NCBI RefSeq assembly: GCF_009498525.1
Contig: NZ_QSNT01000002.1
Span: 1,116,001 to 1,180,000, forward strand
Direction: 5' to 3'
Origin: Rhizobium sp. ICMP 5592
Lineage (GTDB): Bacteria > Pseudomonadota > Alphaproteobacteria > Rhizobiales > Rhizobiaceae
DNA: 64,000 nt
Part shown: positions 39,181 to 49,268 of the stretch, in pieces
Position numbering within the stretch: the first letter of the stretch is position 1
Layout of the letters: the number at the start of each line of letters is the position of its first letter
Notes under the pieces: generated by a model
Database searches by the model: none
Told to the model about the DNA's origin: nothing
What the model saw: only the letters and a program-made list of their open reading frames with translations
Translations under genes and position numbers: made by a program

Positions 39181-39406
39181 TCTTCCCAAGGGTGCGGAAC
39201 CCGTCAAGATGCCGCTTGATGCTTTCAAGCCAGCGCAAACTCTGTCGCGCCTTGCACACCGTCTTTTTGGATCCTTTGCGCTTTGGCTACAGAAGCGCGA
39301 AAGCAGGTGGACGTTGCGAGATCTGACGGATGACCAATTGCGCGATATCGGGCTGACCCGAAGCGAAGCGAGGACTGAGGTCAGCAAGTCGTTTTTCTGG
39401 GAATGA
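39158..39406 (+). CDS. DUF1127 small protein
   Basis: The 82-residue product ends with a DUF1127 motif: WTLRDLTDDQLRDIGLTRSEARTEVSK. DUF1127 (YjiS-like) proteins are small, Arg-rich, often stress-linked regulators of RNA or phosphate metabolism in rhizobia. Start could be ATG 39158, which overlaps the GATACAAT repeats, or ATG 39209 (MPLDAFKPAQ), leaving a longer leader. Divergent from the MocR regulator, so a likely regulated target. Confidence 0.7.
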   Translation: MDTIDTICLPKGAEPVKMPLDAFKPAQTLSRLAHRLFGSFALWLQKRESRWTLRDLTDDQLRDIGLTRSEARTEVSKSFFWE

Positions 39407-39592
39407 ACGAGTTGAGCCGCGTATCAAACTAGCGCGCGTCCATCAGGGCGATTCACATCCTTGACATCGCCTAGCCTGTGAACGAGTTTGTGATAGCTGC
39501 GCGACTGGCGGATTATGATGGAGAACCATCGTGGAACGCAGCGATATATGCCGACCGTCTGGGCCTTGCCGCGAAATGCAATGGGGGCTCAT

Positions 39593-40552
39593 ATGCGCTT
39601 GGATATCGATCGAATCGAAACCGCTGCCACGACCATAAGCAAGGTCTTTCGACATACACCGCAATATGTCTGTGAAAGTTTGAGCCGGGCTCTAGGCTGT
39701 CGGATCGTTCTCAAAGTCGAAACGATGAATCCCGTGCGCTGCTTCAAGGGGCGTGGCACCGAGATGGTTCTGGCGCGCCTACAATCGCAAGGTGATACGA
39801 AATCGGTCGTTTGCGCCAGCGCAGGCAATCTGGGCCAGGCGCTCGCTTATGGCGGCCAACTGAGAGGCTTTGATGTCACGGTGACAGCGTCCGCCGCGGC
39901 CAATGCCTTTAAGGTGGAAAAGATGCGGCTACTGGGGGCAAAGGTGGTGCTGGTCGACGGGGAGATCGAAGCCGCGCTCCAGGCGGCCTCGGATTTCGCC
40001 GAGGAAACGGGTGCCTTCCTCCTGGAGGACAGCAAGAACCTCGACACTTGTGAAGGTGCCGCGACAATCGGGCTCGAGCTTTCAGAACTTCCTCAAGCGT
40101 TGGATGCCGTTCTGGTTTCTCTGGGGGCCGGGGCAATGGCGACCGGCATTGGCTATGCCCTCAAATGTCGGCGGCCGAACGTGGAGATAATCACGGTCCA
40201 GCCTCGAAATGCACCAGCCATGACTCTTTCCTTTAAAGCCAGGCGGATCGTGGACGCCGGCGCCCCGAACACCATCGCCGATGGGGTGGCCGGACGCTAT
40301 GTGATCCCGGAAGTTCTCGATGATCTATTGGTCATCGCCGATGACGCCCTTTTGGTCAGTGAGGCAAGCATCAAGGAGGGGATGCGGCTTCTATACCAGC
40401 ATTCGGGACTTGTCGTGGAGCCCGCCGCCGCCCTCGGCGTCGCCGCCATTCTTGAGAACCCACGGCGTTTGGCCGGCAAGACCGTGGCGACCGTTCTCTG
40501 TGGCGGCAATGTCGAAACCAGGGCGTTCGAGGCGTGGATTGGGAAGCCTTAA
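39593..40552 (+). CDS. Threonine/serine dehydratase-like PLP enzyme (fold type II)
   Basis: The 319-residue protein has the fold type II layout: VRCFKGRGTEM with the PLP lysine near residue 51, CASAGNLGQALAYGG (substrate loop), SLGAGAMATGIGYAL (phosphate-binding Gly-rich loop) and a Ser/Cys in the C-terminal VATVLCGGNVE. The usual PTGSFKxRG before the lysine reads NPVRCFKGRG. It probably deaminates threonine, serine or a related amino acid; it lacks the regulatory domain of biosynthetic IlvA. ATG 39593 is preceded by GGGGG. It is 186 bp after the DUF1127 gene and on the same strand. Confidence 0.85.
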   Translation: MRLDIDRIETAATTISKVFRHTPQYVCESLSRALGCRIVLKVETMNPVRCFKGRGTEMVLARLQSQGDTKSVVCASAGNLGQALAYGGQLRGFDVTVTASAAANAFKVEKMRLLGAKVVLVDGEIEAALQAASDFAEETGAFLLEDSKNLDTCEGAATIGLELSELPQALDAVLVSLGAGAMATGIGYALKCRRPNVEIITVQPRNAPAMTLSFKARRIVDAGAPNTIADGVAGRYVIPEVLDDLLVIADDALLVSEASIKEGMRLLYQHSGLVVEPAAALGVAAILENPRRLAGKTVATVLCGGNVETRAFEAWIGKP

Positions 40553-40618
40553 AGGTGGGGCTGCTTGAATCCGAGTGATAGCCTACTCACCGGCAACACA
40601 ACCGCGGCGGCGAAACCG

Positions 40619-41029
40619 TTATTGGCAGCCCTTCGAGCCTGCGGCCCAGCGGTTGACGTCGCCAGTAATGCGGCCGCCTGAAGCACCACCCATCATCGGG
40701 CCGAAAGCCTGCAGCTGCGCCGGATTTCCTTCCGCCTGGACGACGAGGGACGGGCGGCCGGTCGGATGCTTCTTGTCGACCACGAGAATGCGCGGGCGGC
40801 CGGTGAAGGAGTTAAGCTCAGGAGCGAGCTGATAGCCGGCGAAGGCCGGATCGGCGGATTTGAACCAGCAGGCATTGGCGCTCAGCATGACGCGTTCCAT
40901 CGTCGTCAGGGCGGTGCGATCAACCGTAACATTGGTCGGTGCGCGGGTGCCGCAGGACGTGACGAGCAGGCCGAGAGCCACAAGAGCGGCGGCGGAATAA
41001 AATCCGGTAGCGAGGCGAGGGCGCATCAA
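40619..41029 (-). CDS. Hypothetical lipoprotein
   Basis: The 136-residue product has a lipobox, LLVTSC, with lipidated Cys26 after a hydrophobic stretch, so it is probably a lipoprotein of the inner or outer membrane. The mature part contains CWFKSADPAFAGYQLAPELNSFTGRPRILVVDKK and a second Cys near the C-terminus (KGCQ). I recognise no named family. It lies 121 bp downstream of purQ on the same strand. Confidence 0.65.
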   Translation of the reverse strand: MMRPRLATGFYSAAALVALGLLVTSCGTRAPTNVTVDRTALTTMERVMLSANACWFKSADPAFAGYQLAPELNSFTGRPRILVVDKKHPTGRPSLVVQAEGNPAQLQAFGPMMGGASGGRITGDVNRWAAGSKGCQ

Positions 41030-41150
41030 TCTCTCTTCCAGTGGATGGGTTTGGGCTGCTCTAGCCGATGAGGTGAAAGGAACATTCCGACGCCCTTATC
41101 GGACAAAGCGCCGGTCGGTTCGCAATTTCACGTTGGTGTGGATGATCGCC

Positions 41151-41822
41151 TCAGGCGGCGATCACGTCGAGGGCAGAGGCGAAGAGGCCGCGACCGTCCG
41201 AGCCGCCATGGGCCGCCTCGATCAGGTTTTCCGGATGCGGCATCATGCCAAGCACATTGCCCTTGGCGTTGATGACGCCGGCGATGTCGTTGATCGAGCC
41301 GTTCGGGTTGGTGCCTTCGGCATAGCGGAAGACCACCTGGCCGTTACCTTCGATTGCCGCCAGCGTTTCCGCGTCGGCAAAATAATTGCCATCGTGATGA
41401 GCGACCGGGCTGCGGATCACCTGGCCCTTGGCATAGGCGCGGGTAAAGTCCGTTTCGGCGTTGGCGACTTCGAGCTTGACCTCGCGGCAGACGAACTTCA
41501 ACGAGGCATTGCGCATCAGCGCGCCGGGCAGCATGCCGGCCTCGACCAGAATCTGGAAGCCATTGCAGACACCGAGGACCTTGACGCCCTTGTCTGCCTT
41601 GTCCTTGATCGCCTGCATCACCGGCATGCGGGCTGCAATCGCGCCGCAACGCAGGTAATCGCCATAGGAAAAGCCGCCGGGAATGACGATCAGGTCGACA
41701 TCCGGAATCTCGGTTTCCGTCTGCCAGATCGTGACGGGAGCCTGGCCGGAAATCTTGGTCAGCGCCGCGATCATGTCACGGTCGCGATTGAGACCGGGAA
41801 GTTGAACGACTGCTGATTTCAT
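41151..41822 (-). CDS. purQ: Phosphoribosylformylglycinamidine synthase, glutaminase subunit (PurQ)
   Basis: The 223-residue class I glutamine amidotransferase has the triad C86 (GVCNGFQ), H196 and E198 (MMPHPEN). It feeds ammonia to PurL. ATG 41822 ([16 protein letters not shown]) has GGGAG upstream; the open frame extends 19 codons further but is not needed. It follows purS after about 104 bp in the purC-purS-purQ run. Confidence 0.97.
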   Translation of the reverse strand: MKSAVVQLPGLNRDRDMIAALTKISGQAPVTIWQTETEIPDVDLIVIPGGFSYGDYLRCGAIAARMPVMQAIKDKADKGVKVLGVCNGFQILVEAGMLPGALMRNASLKFVCREVKLEVANAETDFTRAYAKGQVIRSPVAHHDGNYFADAETLAAIEGNGQVVFRYAEGTNPNGSINDIAGVINAKGNVLGMMPHPENLIEAAHGGSDGRGLFASALDVIAA

Positions 41823-41926
41823 GATTCTGCTCCCGAGATTACGCGAAAGTTGCTGGCTTGGATGTGTTCGGCGAGCCATACTCTATTGTCCAAGACAAAG
41901 AAAGAATGGCTCCCGGAAAACGGCAA

Positions 41927-42169
41927 TCAGTCGATCGAAATGCTGAAGTTCTCGATCACCGTGTTGGCGAGGAGCTTTTCGCACATGGCTTTCAGCTCGG
42001 CCTCTGCCTTGGCCTTGTCGGCGCCGTTGAGCTCGAGGTCGAAGACCTTGCCCTGGCGGACCTGGCCGACACCTTCGAAGCCGAGCGCGCCAAGTGCGCC
42101 TTCAATGGCCTTGCCCTGTGGGTCGAGAACGCCGTTCTTCAGCGTGACGGTTACACGAGCCTTGATCAC
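41927..42169 (-). CDS. purS: Phosphoribosylformylglycinamidine synthase subunit PurS
   Basis: The 80-residue protein (MIKARVTVTLKNGVLDPQGKAIEGALGALGFEGVGQVRQGKVFDLEL) is a full-length PurS, the small dimeric subunit linking PurQ to PurL. It starts 18 bp after the purC stop and is part of the same operon. Confidence 0.96.
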   Translation of the reverse strand: MIKARVTVTLKNGVLDPQGKAIEGALGALGFEGVGQVRQGKVFDLELNGADKAKAEAELKAMCEKLLANTVIENFSISID

Positions 42170-42187
42170 GATTGTCCTTCCTGCGCT

Positions 42188-42952
42188 TTACTTGACGAGA
42201 ACTGGCCCCGTGCCGCGCACGGGTTCGTTTTCATTGATGATGCCGAGACGGCGGGCAACTTCGGAATAGGCCTCAACCAGACCGCCCATGTCACGACGGA
42301 AACGGTCCTTGTCCATCTTCTCATGGGTTTCGATGTCCCAGAGACGGCAGCTGTCCGGCGAGATTTCGTCGGCGAGGATGATACGCATCATGTCGCCTTC
42401 GAACAGGCGGCCGCATTCGATCTTGAAATCGACGAGCTGGATGCCGACGCCGAGGAAGAGGCCGGTCATGAAGTCATTGACGCGGATGGCGAGCGCCATG
42501 ATGTCATCGAGTTCGGCGGGGTTGGCCCAGCCGAAGGCGGTGATATGCTCTTCGGAGACCATCGGGTCTTCGAGCGCGTCGGACTTGTAATAGAACTCGA
42601 TGATCGAGCGCGGCAGAACCACGCCTTCCTCGATGCCGAGGCGCTTGGCGAGCGAGCCGGCGGCAACGTTGCGCACGACGATCTCAAGCGGAATCATCTC
42701 CACTTCCTTGATCAGCTGCTCGCGCATGTTGAGGCGGCGGATGAAGTGCGTGGGGATACCGATCTTGTTCAGATGGCTGAAAATATATTCGCAGATGCGA
42801 TTGTTCAGGACACCCTTACCATCGATGACTTCATGCTTCTTCTTGTTGAAGGCGGTGGCATCGTCCTTGAAGAATTGGATCAGTGTGCCCGGCTCAGGTC
42901 CCTCGTAAAGGATCTTGGCCTTGCCCTCGTAAATACGGCGGCGACGGTTCAT
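42188..42952 (-). CDS. purC: SAICAR synthase
   Basis: The 254-residue protein begins [36 protein letters not shown] and contains [10 protein letters not shown] and [12 protein letters not shown], the SAICAR synthetase signatures. It condenses CAIR with aspartate in purine synthesis. The frame is open to 43090, but ATG 42952 fits the family. First gene of a purC-purS-purQ operon, followed by the lipoprotein gene. Confidence 0.96.
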   Translation of the reverse strand: MNRRRRIYEGKAKILYEGPEPGTLIQFFKDDATAFNKKKHEVIDGKGVLNNRICEYIFSHLNKIGIPTHFIRRLNMREQLIKEVEMIPLEIVVRNVAAGSLAKRLGIEEGVVLPRSIIEFYYKSDALEDPMVSEEHITAFGWANPAELDDIMALAIRVNDFMTGLFLGVGIQLVDFKIECGRLFEGDMMRIILADEISPDSCRLWDIETHEKMDKDRFRRDMGGLVEAYSEVARRLGIINENEPVRGTGPVLVK

Positions 42953-43216
42953 TGGTATTGTTCTCTGTCGTTGGCGCTCTGGAGGAAGCGCAATTGGATC
43001 TGTCTGTGGGCGTCCCCATAACGGATAAGAAGCAAATTCACAATCCGCCAGCGCCTCCTTCCTCGGAATTCCGGCTTTGATGGGTACCAATGCGAGAATC
43101 GGGATCCTGTCGTCTCATGTTCTACAGGCTTTTATTTGACGATGGAATGAAGCCTGCAGGTACTGCACAGGCTAGTGATCCATTCAAGCAAACCATTGTA
43201 TCACACTTGGCCGCGA

Positions 43217-43771
43217 TTACGGCTTGAGGTTGCTCAGAAACTTGGCGAAGACCATCGTGCCTTCCGGCCAGGGACCGTGGCCGGAATCGGCATTGATATG
43301 GCCCGCCTCGCCAGCGTCGATCAGCAGCGAGCCCCAGCTACGAGCCAGCTCTTCGGTCTGTTCGTAGCTGCTGAAGGGATCGTTGCGGCTGGCGATGATG
43401 AGTGACGGAAAAGGCAGGGGATCGCGCGGGTAGGGGCCGAAGGTCATCAGATGCTTCGGCTTGATCTTCGGATTGGCAACATCCGGCGGCGCGACGAAGA
43501 AGGCGCCGGCCACCTTGTTGCGAAAGTGAGGGATCGCGTGGATCACCGAGGGCACGCCAAGCGAATGCGCTACCAGCACCACGGGCTTGGTCGCTGCATT
43601 CACCTCTTCGGCGATGCGGGCAACCCAGTCGTCGCGCACGGGCTTCGACCACTCCGCCTGTTCCACGCGCCGCGCCGTCGAGAGCTTCTGCTCCCAGCGC
43701 GTCTGCCAGTGGTCCGGGCCGGAATTGGTGTAACCGGGAACGATAAGAATATCTGCGTCGGAGACTTTCAT
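43217..43771 (-). CDS. RBBP9/YdeN-family serine hydrolase
   Basis: The 184-residue protein is a small alpha/beta hydrolase: DILIVPGYTNSGPDHWQTRWEQKL at the N-terminus, nucleophile S70 in VAHSLGV, and catalytic His in EAGHINADSGHGPW, with an Asp in ASRNDPFSS. Length and motifs match RBBP9-like hydrolases of unknown natural substrate. It is upstream of purC on the minus strand after 264 bp and may be independent. Confidence 0.87.
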   Translation of the reverse strand: MKVSDADILIVPGYTNSGPDHWQTRWEQKLSTARRVEQAEWSKPVRDDWVARIAEEVNAATKPVVLVAHSLGVPSVIHAIPHFRNKVAGAFFVAPPDVANPKIKPKHLMTFGPYPRDPLPFPSLIIASRNDPFSSYEQTEELARSWGSLLIDAGEAGHINADSGHGPWPEGTMVFAKFLSNLKP

Positions 43772-43943
43772 GATGCGCCGATGTGGAAAAGGAAGGCCTG
43801 ACTGTCAAGCGAAAAGGCGACAATTGCGGCAAAATTTGTTAGGATGGCGCTTGCCGGTAGCGATCGATGATGTCGGCGCCTCTTTTGCCCGATATTTTCG
43901 TGCCGCCAGCTGAACACATAGGCTGATGAGGAGGAGCAATATT

Positions 43944-44750
43944 ATGGCGGCATTTCACGTCATGGCTGGCGCGGACCACACCTTTACGCGTCCGGCCATT
44001 CGCAAGATCGGCATTGCCGACCTCGTTGACGCCCTGAGAATGGGGCTCGACGATTTCCGGGAAAAACCATCGCACTATGTCTTCCTGTGTCTGATGTATC
44101 CGATCGCGGGCATTGCGCTGACATTGTGGAGTTCCGGCGCCAACCTGCTGCCGCTGCTCTTTCCGCTGATGTCCGGCTTCGCGCTGGTCGGACCGTTGGC
44201 GGCAATCGGGCTCTACGAGATCAGCATGCGGCGGGAAAGAGGGATGGATACGTCCTGGCGGCATGCTTTCGACGTGCGCTTTTCGCCGGCCTTGCCGTCG
44301 ATCATCGTGGTCGGTCTCATGCTGTTCGCCTTCTTCGTCGTCTGGCTGGTGGTGGCGCAGAACATCTACATGGCCTTTTTCGGTGACTCGGTGCCGGTGA
44401 CGTTATCGTCGTTCCTGTCCAACGTACTGTCGACGCCGCAGGGCATGGCGATGATGTTCTGGGGCAATCTTACCGGATTCATCTTCGCCCTCATCGTCCT
44501 GGCGACCACCATCGTCACGTTCCCGCTATTGCTCGACCGTGATGTCGGCGCCGTGTCGGCGGTCGATGCAAGCTTGCGGGCGACACTGCTCAATCCGGTG
44601 CCGGTCGCGATCTGGGGCCTGATCGTGGCCGCACTTCTGGTGATCGGCACGATCCCGATCTTTGCGGGTCTTGCTGTTGTCATGCCGATCCTCGGCCATG
44701 CCTCCTGGCATCTTTATCGTAAGCTGGTCGTACCGACTGAAGCGCATTAA
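43944..44750 (+). CDS. DUF2189 integral membrane protein
   Basis: The 268-residue protein has about six hydrophobic segments (VFLCLMYPIAGIALTLW, LLFPLMSGFALVGPLAAIGLYEISMRRE, IIVVGLMLFAFFVVWLVV and others) and the DUF2189 start (IRKIGIADLVDALRMGLDDFREKPSHYVFLC). Function unknown; some family members are linked to cytochrome oxidase loci, but nothing here supports that. ATG 43944 follows GAGGAG. Confidence 0.8.
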   Translation: MAAFHVMAGADHTFTRPAIRKIGIADLVDALRMGLDDFREKPSHYVFLCLMYPIAGIALTLWSSGANLLPLLFPLMSGFALVGPLAAIGLYEISMRRERGMDTSWRHAFDVRFSPALPSIIVVGLMLFAFFVVWLVVAQNIYMAFFGDSVPVTLSSFLSNVLSTPQGMAMMFWGNLTGFIFALIVLATTIVTFPLLLDRDVGAVSAVDASLRATLLNPVPVAIWGLIVAALLVIGTIPIFAGLAVVMPILGHASWHLYRKLVVPTEAH

Positions 44751-44762
44751 GCCAGCTGGGTC

Positions 44763-44834
44763 CTGTGGAACCACAGTGATCCTGTAGCGTTGATCCGCGT
44801 CACCTCGCATGTATCTCCCGAATTCGGGAGATAC
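44763..44834. promoter_or_regulatory. Two palindromes upstream of the iron-permease-family gene
   Basis: CTGTGG-AA-CCACAG (44763-44776) and a perfect 24-bp palindrome with arms GTATCTCCCGAA and TTCGGGAGATAC (44811-44834) lie between two genes on the same strand. They could be an operator for the downstream gene or a terminator for the upstream one; no U-run follows. Confidence 0.5.
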
Positions 44835-44863
44835 GCGGAGCGTGGCCGAGGACTCGATGCATC

Positions 44864-45334
44864 ATGGCAAGCCTCAAGCATGTTTTCGCGCATTTCGCCG
44901 CCAGAGTTTCGGACTGGGCGGGGAAACCGGTTATTTTCATCCTGGCGCTGCTATCGGTCATCGTCTGGGGCCTGACGGGGCCGATTTTCGATTTCTCCGA
45001 GACCTGGCAGCTCGTCATCAACACAGGTACGACCATCATCACCTTTCTGATGGTCTTCCTGCTGCAGAACGCCCAGACGCGCGATACGCGCGCCATTCAG
45101 GCCAAGCTCAACGAACTCATTCTGACCAGTGCCGCGGAAAACCGCTTCGTCGGGATCGAGAATCTCGATGAGGAGGATCTGAAACATCTGGACCGACTGG
45201 TGGAGAAGGCGGCCAAGAGTCGCGGCGATGGGGCAGAAAATGGCCAGCAAGAAAATAGGCCCTCTGCGAAATCGCCTGTAAAACGGAAAAGGCGGCGCAT
45301 CGTCGGCGCCGCCTCTTCAAAACCGGATCAATAG
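44864..45334 (+). CDS. Low-affinity iron-permease family protein
   Basis: The 156-residue protein has two transmembrane segments (about residues 22-42 and 50-68) and FDFSETWQLVINTGTTIITFLMVFLLQNAQTRDTRAIQAKLNELI, which is the conserved core of the low-affinity iron permease (Fet4-like) family. The C-terminal third is charged and ends in a basic stretch (KRKRRRIVG). In bacteria the transport role is not established. Its 3' end contains the purB terminator stem. Confidence 0.8.
   Translation: MASLKHVFAHFAARVSDWAGKPVIFILALLSVIVWGLTGPIFDFSETWQLVINTGTTIITFLMVFLLQNAQTRDTRAIQAKLNELILTSAAENRFVGIENLDEEDLKHLDRLVEKAAKSRGDGAENGQQENRPSAKSPVKRKRRRIVGAASSKPDQ
45286..45314 (-). terminator. Terminator of purB inside the convergent permease gene
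   Basis: AGGCGGCGC (45290-45298) pairs with GCGCCGCCT (45306-45314) around 7 nt; on the minus strand it is followed by TTTTCCGTTTT. It is 37 nt after the purB stop and lies in the last codons of the plus-strand gene. Confidence 0.75.
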
Positions 45335-45350
45335 CTTGGCTGGTTCAAGC

Positions 45351-46652
<1,302 letters not shown>

Positions 46653-46754
46653 GGGCTCACAACTTTCTTGGGGTGCGGGAAACGAATGCTTGGCGCCCCC
46701 ATAACAAAGACGGGCGGCAATCTCAATGTTTCTTGGCGCAATCTTTCGTTCGCT

Positions 46755-47276
46755 TCAACGCATATGCCTGGCGAGATAGAGGCTTGCAGCCAGCAGACAG
46801 AGGAAACCGAGCGGCAAAAACAGGCCAAGGCCGAGGACGGCGAACTGATAGACGGCACTGGCGCTGGTAAAGGCGAATTGAAATGCCCAGACGAGCGTGC
46901 CGAAAGGCGCGTGCCAGCGGGCATAGAACCAGCGGTAGTCCATGGCGAAGAGAAAGGCGGTCATGGCGATGGTGCCGAGCGACAGCACCAGGAAAAAGGC
47001 GGCAAAACGCGCTTCTAGCGCTCGGCCACGAGCGAGCATCCGTGCCAGCGGCAGCAGGAAGGGCCAGGCAAGCATGCCGCCGAGGAAATAGACGGTGGTC
47101 AGCGCGAGCAGGTGGCTCGTCAGAAGACCATTACGCAGATAAAGCGCCGTTAGCGCAGAGGCCGCCATTGCGGCGCCCCAGCAGGGCGCTCCGATCAGCA
47201 GCTGTCGATAGGAAGGGACGGCTGCCCTGAGCCGTCCGCGTACAACGACAGTGCTGGCCGGATTAATTTGATCCAA
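46755..47276 (-). CDS. Four-transmembrane hypothetical protein
   Basis: The 173-residue protein has four hydrophobic helices ([72 protein letters not shown]) and no recognised domain. The long open frame continues back into rpe. I chose TTG 47276 ([14 protein letters not shown] follows): GGGG is 5 nt upstream and the start overlaps the rpe end by 14 bp, which fits translational coupling; ATG near 47170 is an alternative. Upstream of purB by about 100 bp. Confidence 0.6.
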   Translation of the reverse strand: MDQINPASTVVVRGRLRAAVPSYRQLLIGAPCWGAAMAASALTALYLRNGLLTSHLLALTTVYFLGGMLAWPFLLPLARMLARGRALEARFAAFFLVLSLGTIAMTAFLFAMDYRWFYARWHAPFGTLVWAFQFAFTSASAVYQFAVLGLGLFLPLGFLCLLAASLYLARHMR

Positions 47277-47949
47277 CGCGGCCCCGTTCTGCGGCAGCCC
47301 TGAGGTCGGAAACCGTCTGTCTGTAGGCCTCGACGGAACCGCCCTTGAAGATGGCCGAGCCTGCCACGAGCACATTGGCGCCAGCGGCGGTGATGATCGG
47401 CGCGGTCTCAACGGTGACGCCGCCATCGACTTCGAGTTCGATCGGCCGGTCACCGATGAGTGACTTGGCATTGCGGATCTTGTCGGCCATGGCCGGAATG
47501 AATTTCTGGCCGCCGAATCCCGGATTGACCGACATGATCAGGATCAGGTCGATATCGTCGAGGACGTTTTCCAGGATCGACAGCGGCGTTGCCGGATTAA
47601 GCGTGACGCCGACCTTCTTGCCGAGATTGCGGATGGTCTGAAGCGAGCGATGCAGATGTACACCCGCTTCGGCATGAACCGTGATCCGGTCGCAACCGGC
47701 CTTGGCGAAGGCTTCGAGATAGGGATCGGCGGGCGAGATCATCAGGTGGCAGTCGAATGTGGCGGTCGTGTAGGAACGCAGCGACTTGATGACATCGGCA
47801 CCGAAGGAGATGTTGGGCACGAAATGGCCGTCCATGACATCGAGATGGATCCAGTCCGCCCCGGCTTCGGTCACATCTTTGACTTCCTGCCCGAGCTTGG
47901 CGAAATCGGCTGCGAGAATGGAAGGGGCAATGCGGATCGGCAGGGTCAT
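47263..47949 (-). CDS. rpe: Ribulose-phosphate 3-epimerase
   Basis: The 228-residue TIM-barrel protein contains [39 protein letters not shown] and [17 protein letters not shown], all family signatures with the metal-binding His/Asp residues. It interconverts ribulose 5-phosphate and xylulose 5-phosphate in the pentose phosphate pathway. The 4-TM gene follows with overlap. Confidence 0.96.
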   Translation of the reverse strand: MTLPIRIAPSILAADFAKLGQEVKDVTEAGADWIHLDVMDGHFVPNISFGADVIKSLRSYTTATFDCHLMISPADPYLEAFAKAGCDRITVHAEAGVHLHRSLQTIRNLGKKVGVTLNPATPLSILENVLDDIDLILIMSVNPGFGGQKFIPAMADKIRNAKSLIGDRPIELEVDGGVTVETAPIITAAGANVLVAGSAIFKGGSVEAYRQTVSDLRAAAERGRVGSN

Positions 47950-48040
47950 GAGATGGCTGAACTCCGTCTGTTTTTCGCGCTTGGCTTATCACCGGTTCGG
48001 CTGGCGGACAACCTAGGCCGTCAGACTTGCATCGACCAAA

Positions 48041-49123
48041 TCAATTCGACGGCGACACCAGAGGCACAAAGGCGTTTCCGCGCCATTCCAGCAAGCGGTA
48101 GGGATTGTCGGTCAATTCGTGGTTGCTGCCAAAGGTGATCGGGCCGATCGGGGTCTGGAAGGCTGTGCCGATGAGCTTGTCAGCAATTGGCTTGTTCTCA
48201 GCCCTGGCACTTTCGGCCGCCTGATTTGCGATCAGCGCTGCTGCGGCTGCCGGCAGGATATAACCGTCTGCTTCTATACCGCTGGCGTGCATCGCCTGCG
48301 TCGCTGCCTGGGCAGCGGGCAGGCTGGCGTAATCGGGCAAGGCGATGGCCTGCACGCCGTCGGCCAAAGGCACCGGCTGGTTGGCGGCACGCATCGCGTC
48401 GCCGCCCATCAATTTCAGCGGGACGTTCTCGCTCTGGGCATCGCGGGCGATGATTGCGACATCGCTGCGGTCGCCTCCGATGAACACACGCGCGGCGCCG
48501 GCCTTCTTCAGTCGGCGGACAAGGGCGATCTGCTGGTCCTGGCCCGGGCGAAAAGTATCGGTGAAAACAGGCTTCAGGCCTTTGTCCTCCAGCGCGCTGC
48601 GAACCGCGCTCACCAGTTCGCGGCCGTGGATCGTGCCGTCATCGATCAGCGCCATCGGCTCCGCTGTCCAGCCTTTCAGGATGGCGTCGACCGCCATTGC
48701 GGCCTCGGCGCTGTCGACAGGAGCGAGGCGGAACAGCGGCCAGCCGTTCTTCCGCGCATCCTCCATCAGGATGTGGGAGCGCGCCGAAACAGTAATGACG
48801 GGGATGCCGGCATCCTTCAGGCGCGGCAGCGCGCTTTCGAGCGTTTCGCTGCAGAGAAAGCCGATCGCGACCTGTACCTTGGCGGTGATCAGCGCCTCGG
48901 CGACAGCCTGACCGCCATCTTCCGTGCAGGGCTCATTGACGACGGTGGCGGAATTCTGCTGCGCCTGCACTTCGAAATTGGCGCCGGCGGTGATTTCCGC
49001 GCCGAGTGTTGCGAAGTTTCCGTCCTGCGGTGCGACGATGCCGATATTGATGCCCGCGGCATGGCTGCTGCCGGCTGCCAGGAGCAGCATCATCAGAAGC
49101 GGTGTGCGACGCAGAACATTCAT
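48041..49123 (-). CDS. Periplasmic substrate-binding protein (branched-chain amino acid type)
   Basis: The 360-residue protein has a signal peptide (MNVLRRTPLLMMLLLAAGSSHAA) and a type I periplasmic binding fold similar to Leu/Ile/Val-binding proteins: INIGIVAPQDGNFATLGAEITAGANFEVQ and ALIDDGTIHGRELVSAVRSAL. No permease or ATPase lies beside it, so the ligand and partner transporter are unknown. It is divergent from the flavin reductase gene. Confidence 0.82.
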   Translation of the reverse strand: MNVLRRTPLLMMLLLAAGSSHAAGINIGIVAPQDGNFATLGAEITAGANFEVQAQQNSATVVNEPCTEDGGQAVAEALITAKVQVAIGFLCSETLESALPRLKDAGIPVITVSARSHILMEDARKNGWPLFRLAPVDSAEAAMAVDAILKGWTAEPMALIDDGTIHGRELVSAVRSALEDKGLKPVFTDTFRPGQDQQIALVRRLKKAGAARVFIGGDRSDVAIIARDAQSENVPLKLMGGDAMRAANQPVPLADGVQAIALPDYASLPAAQAATQAMHASGIEADGYILPAAAAALIANQAAESARAENKPIADKLIGTAFQTPIGPITFGSNHELTDNPYRLLEWRGNAFVPLVSPSN

Positions 49124-49268
49124 CGAATGGTTATCCCGGGCAAATCTTCTGCCCTTTTATCCACATGACAGTGGTCGTCAAAGAAAAAGCAACAAAATCA
49201 CTCGGTTTTCAATAATCCTATTGTAGAAAAGCTAGGATCCGCCCGCCATATTGAACGGAACATACGAA

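Noticed and set aside
41858..43021. 387-residue plus-strand frame across purS and purC
   Set aside because: Antisense of two clear genes; would need to run through both.
46755..47471. The long minus-strand frame could indicate a frameshifted fusion of rpe and the 4-TM gene
   Set aside because: rpe is complete with a proper stop and all motifs; the upstream part of the other frame has no domain sense and is a shadow.
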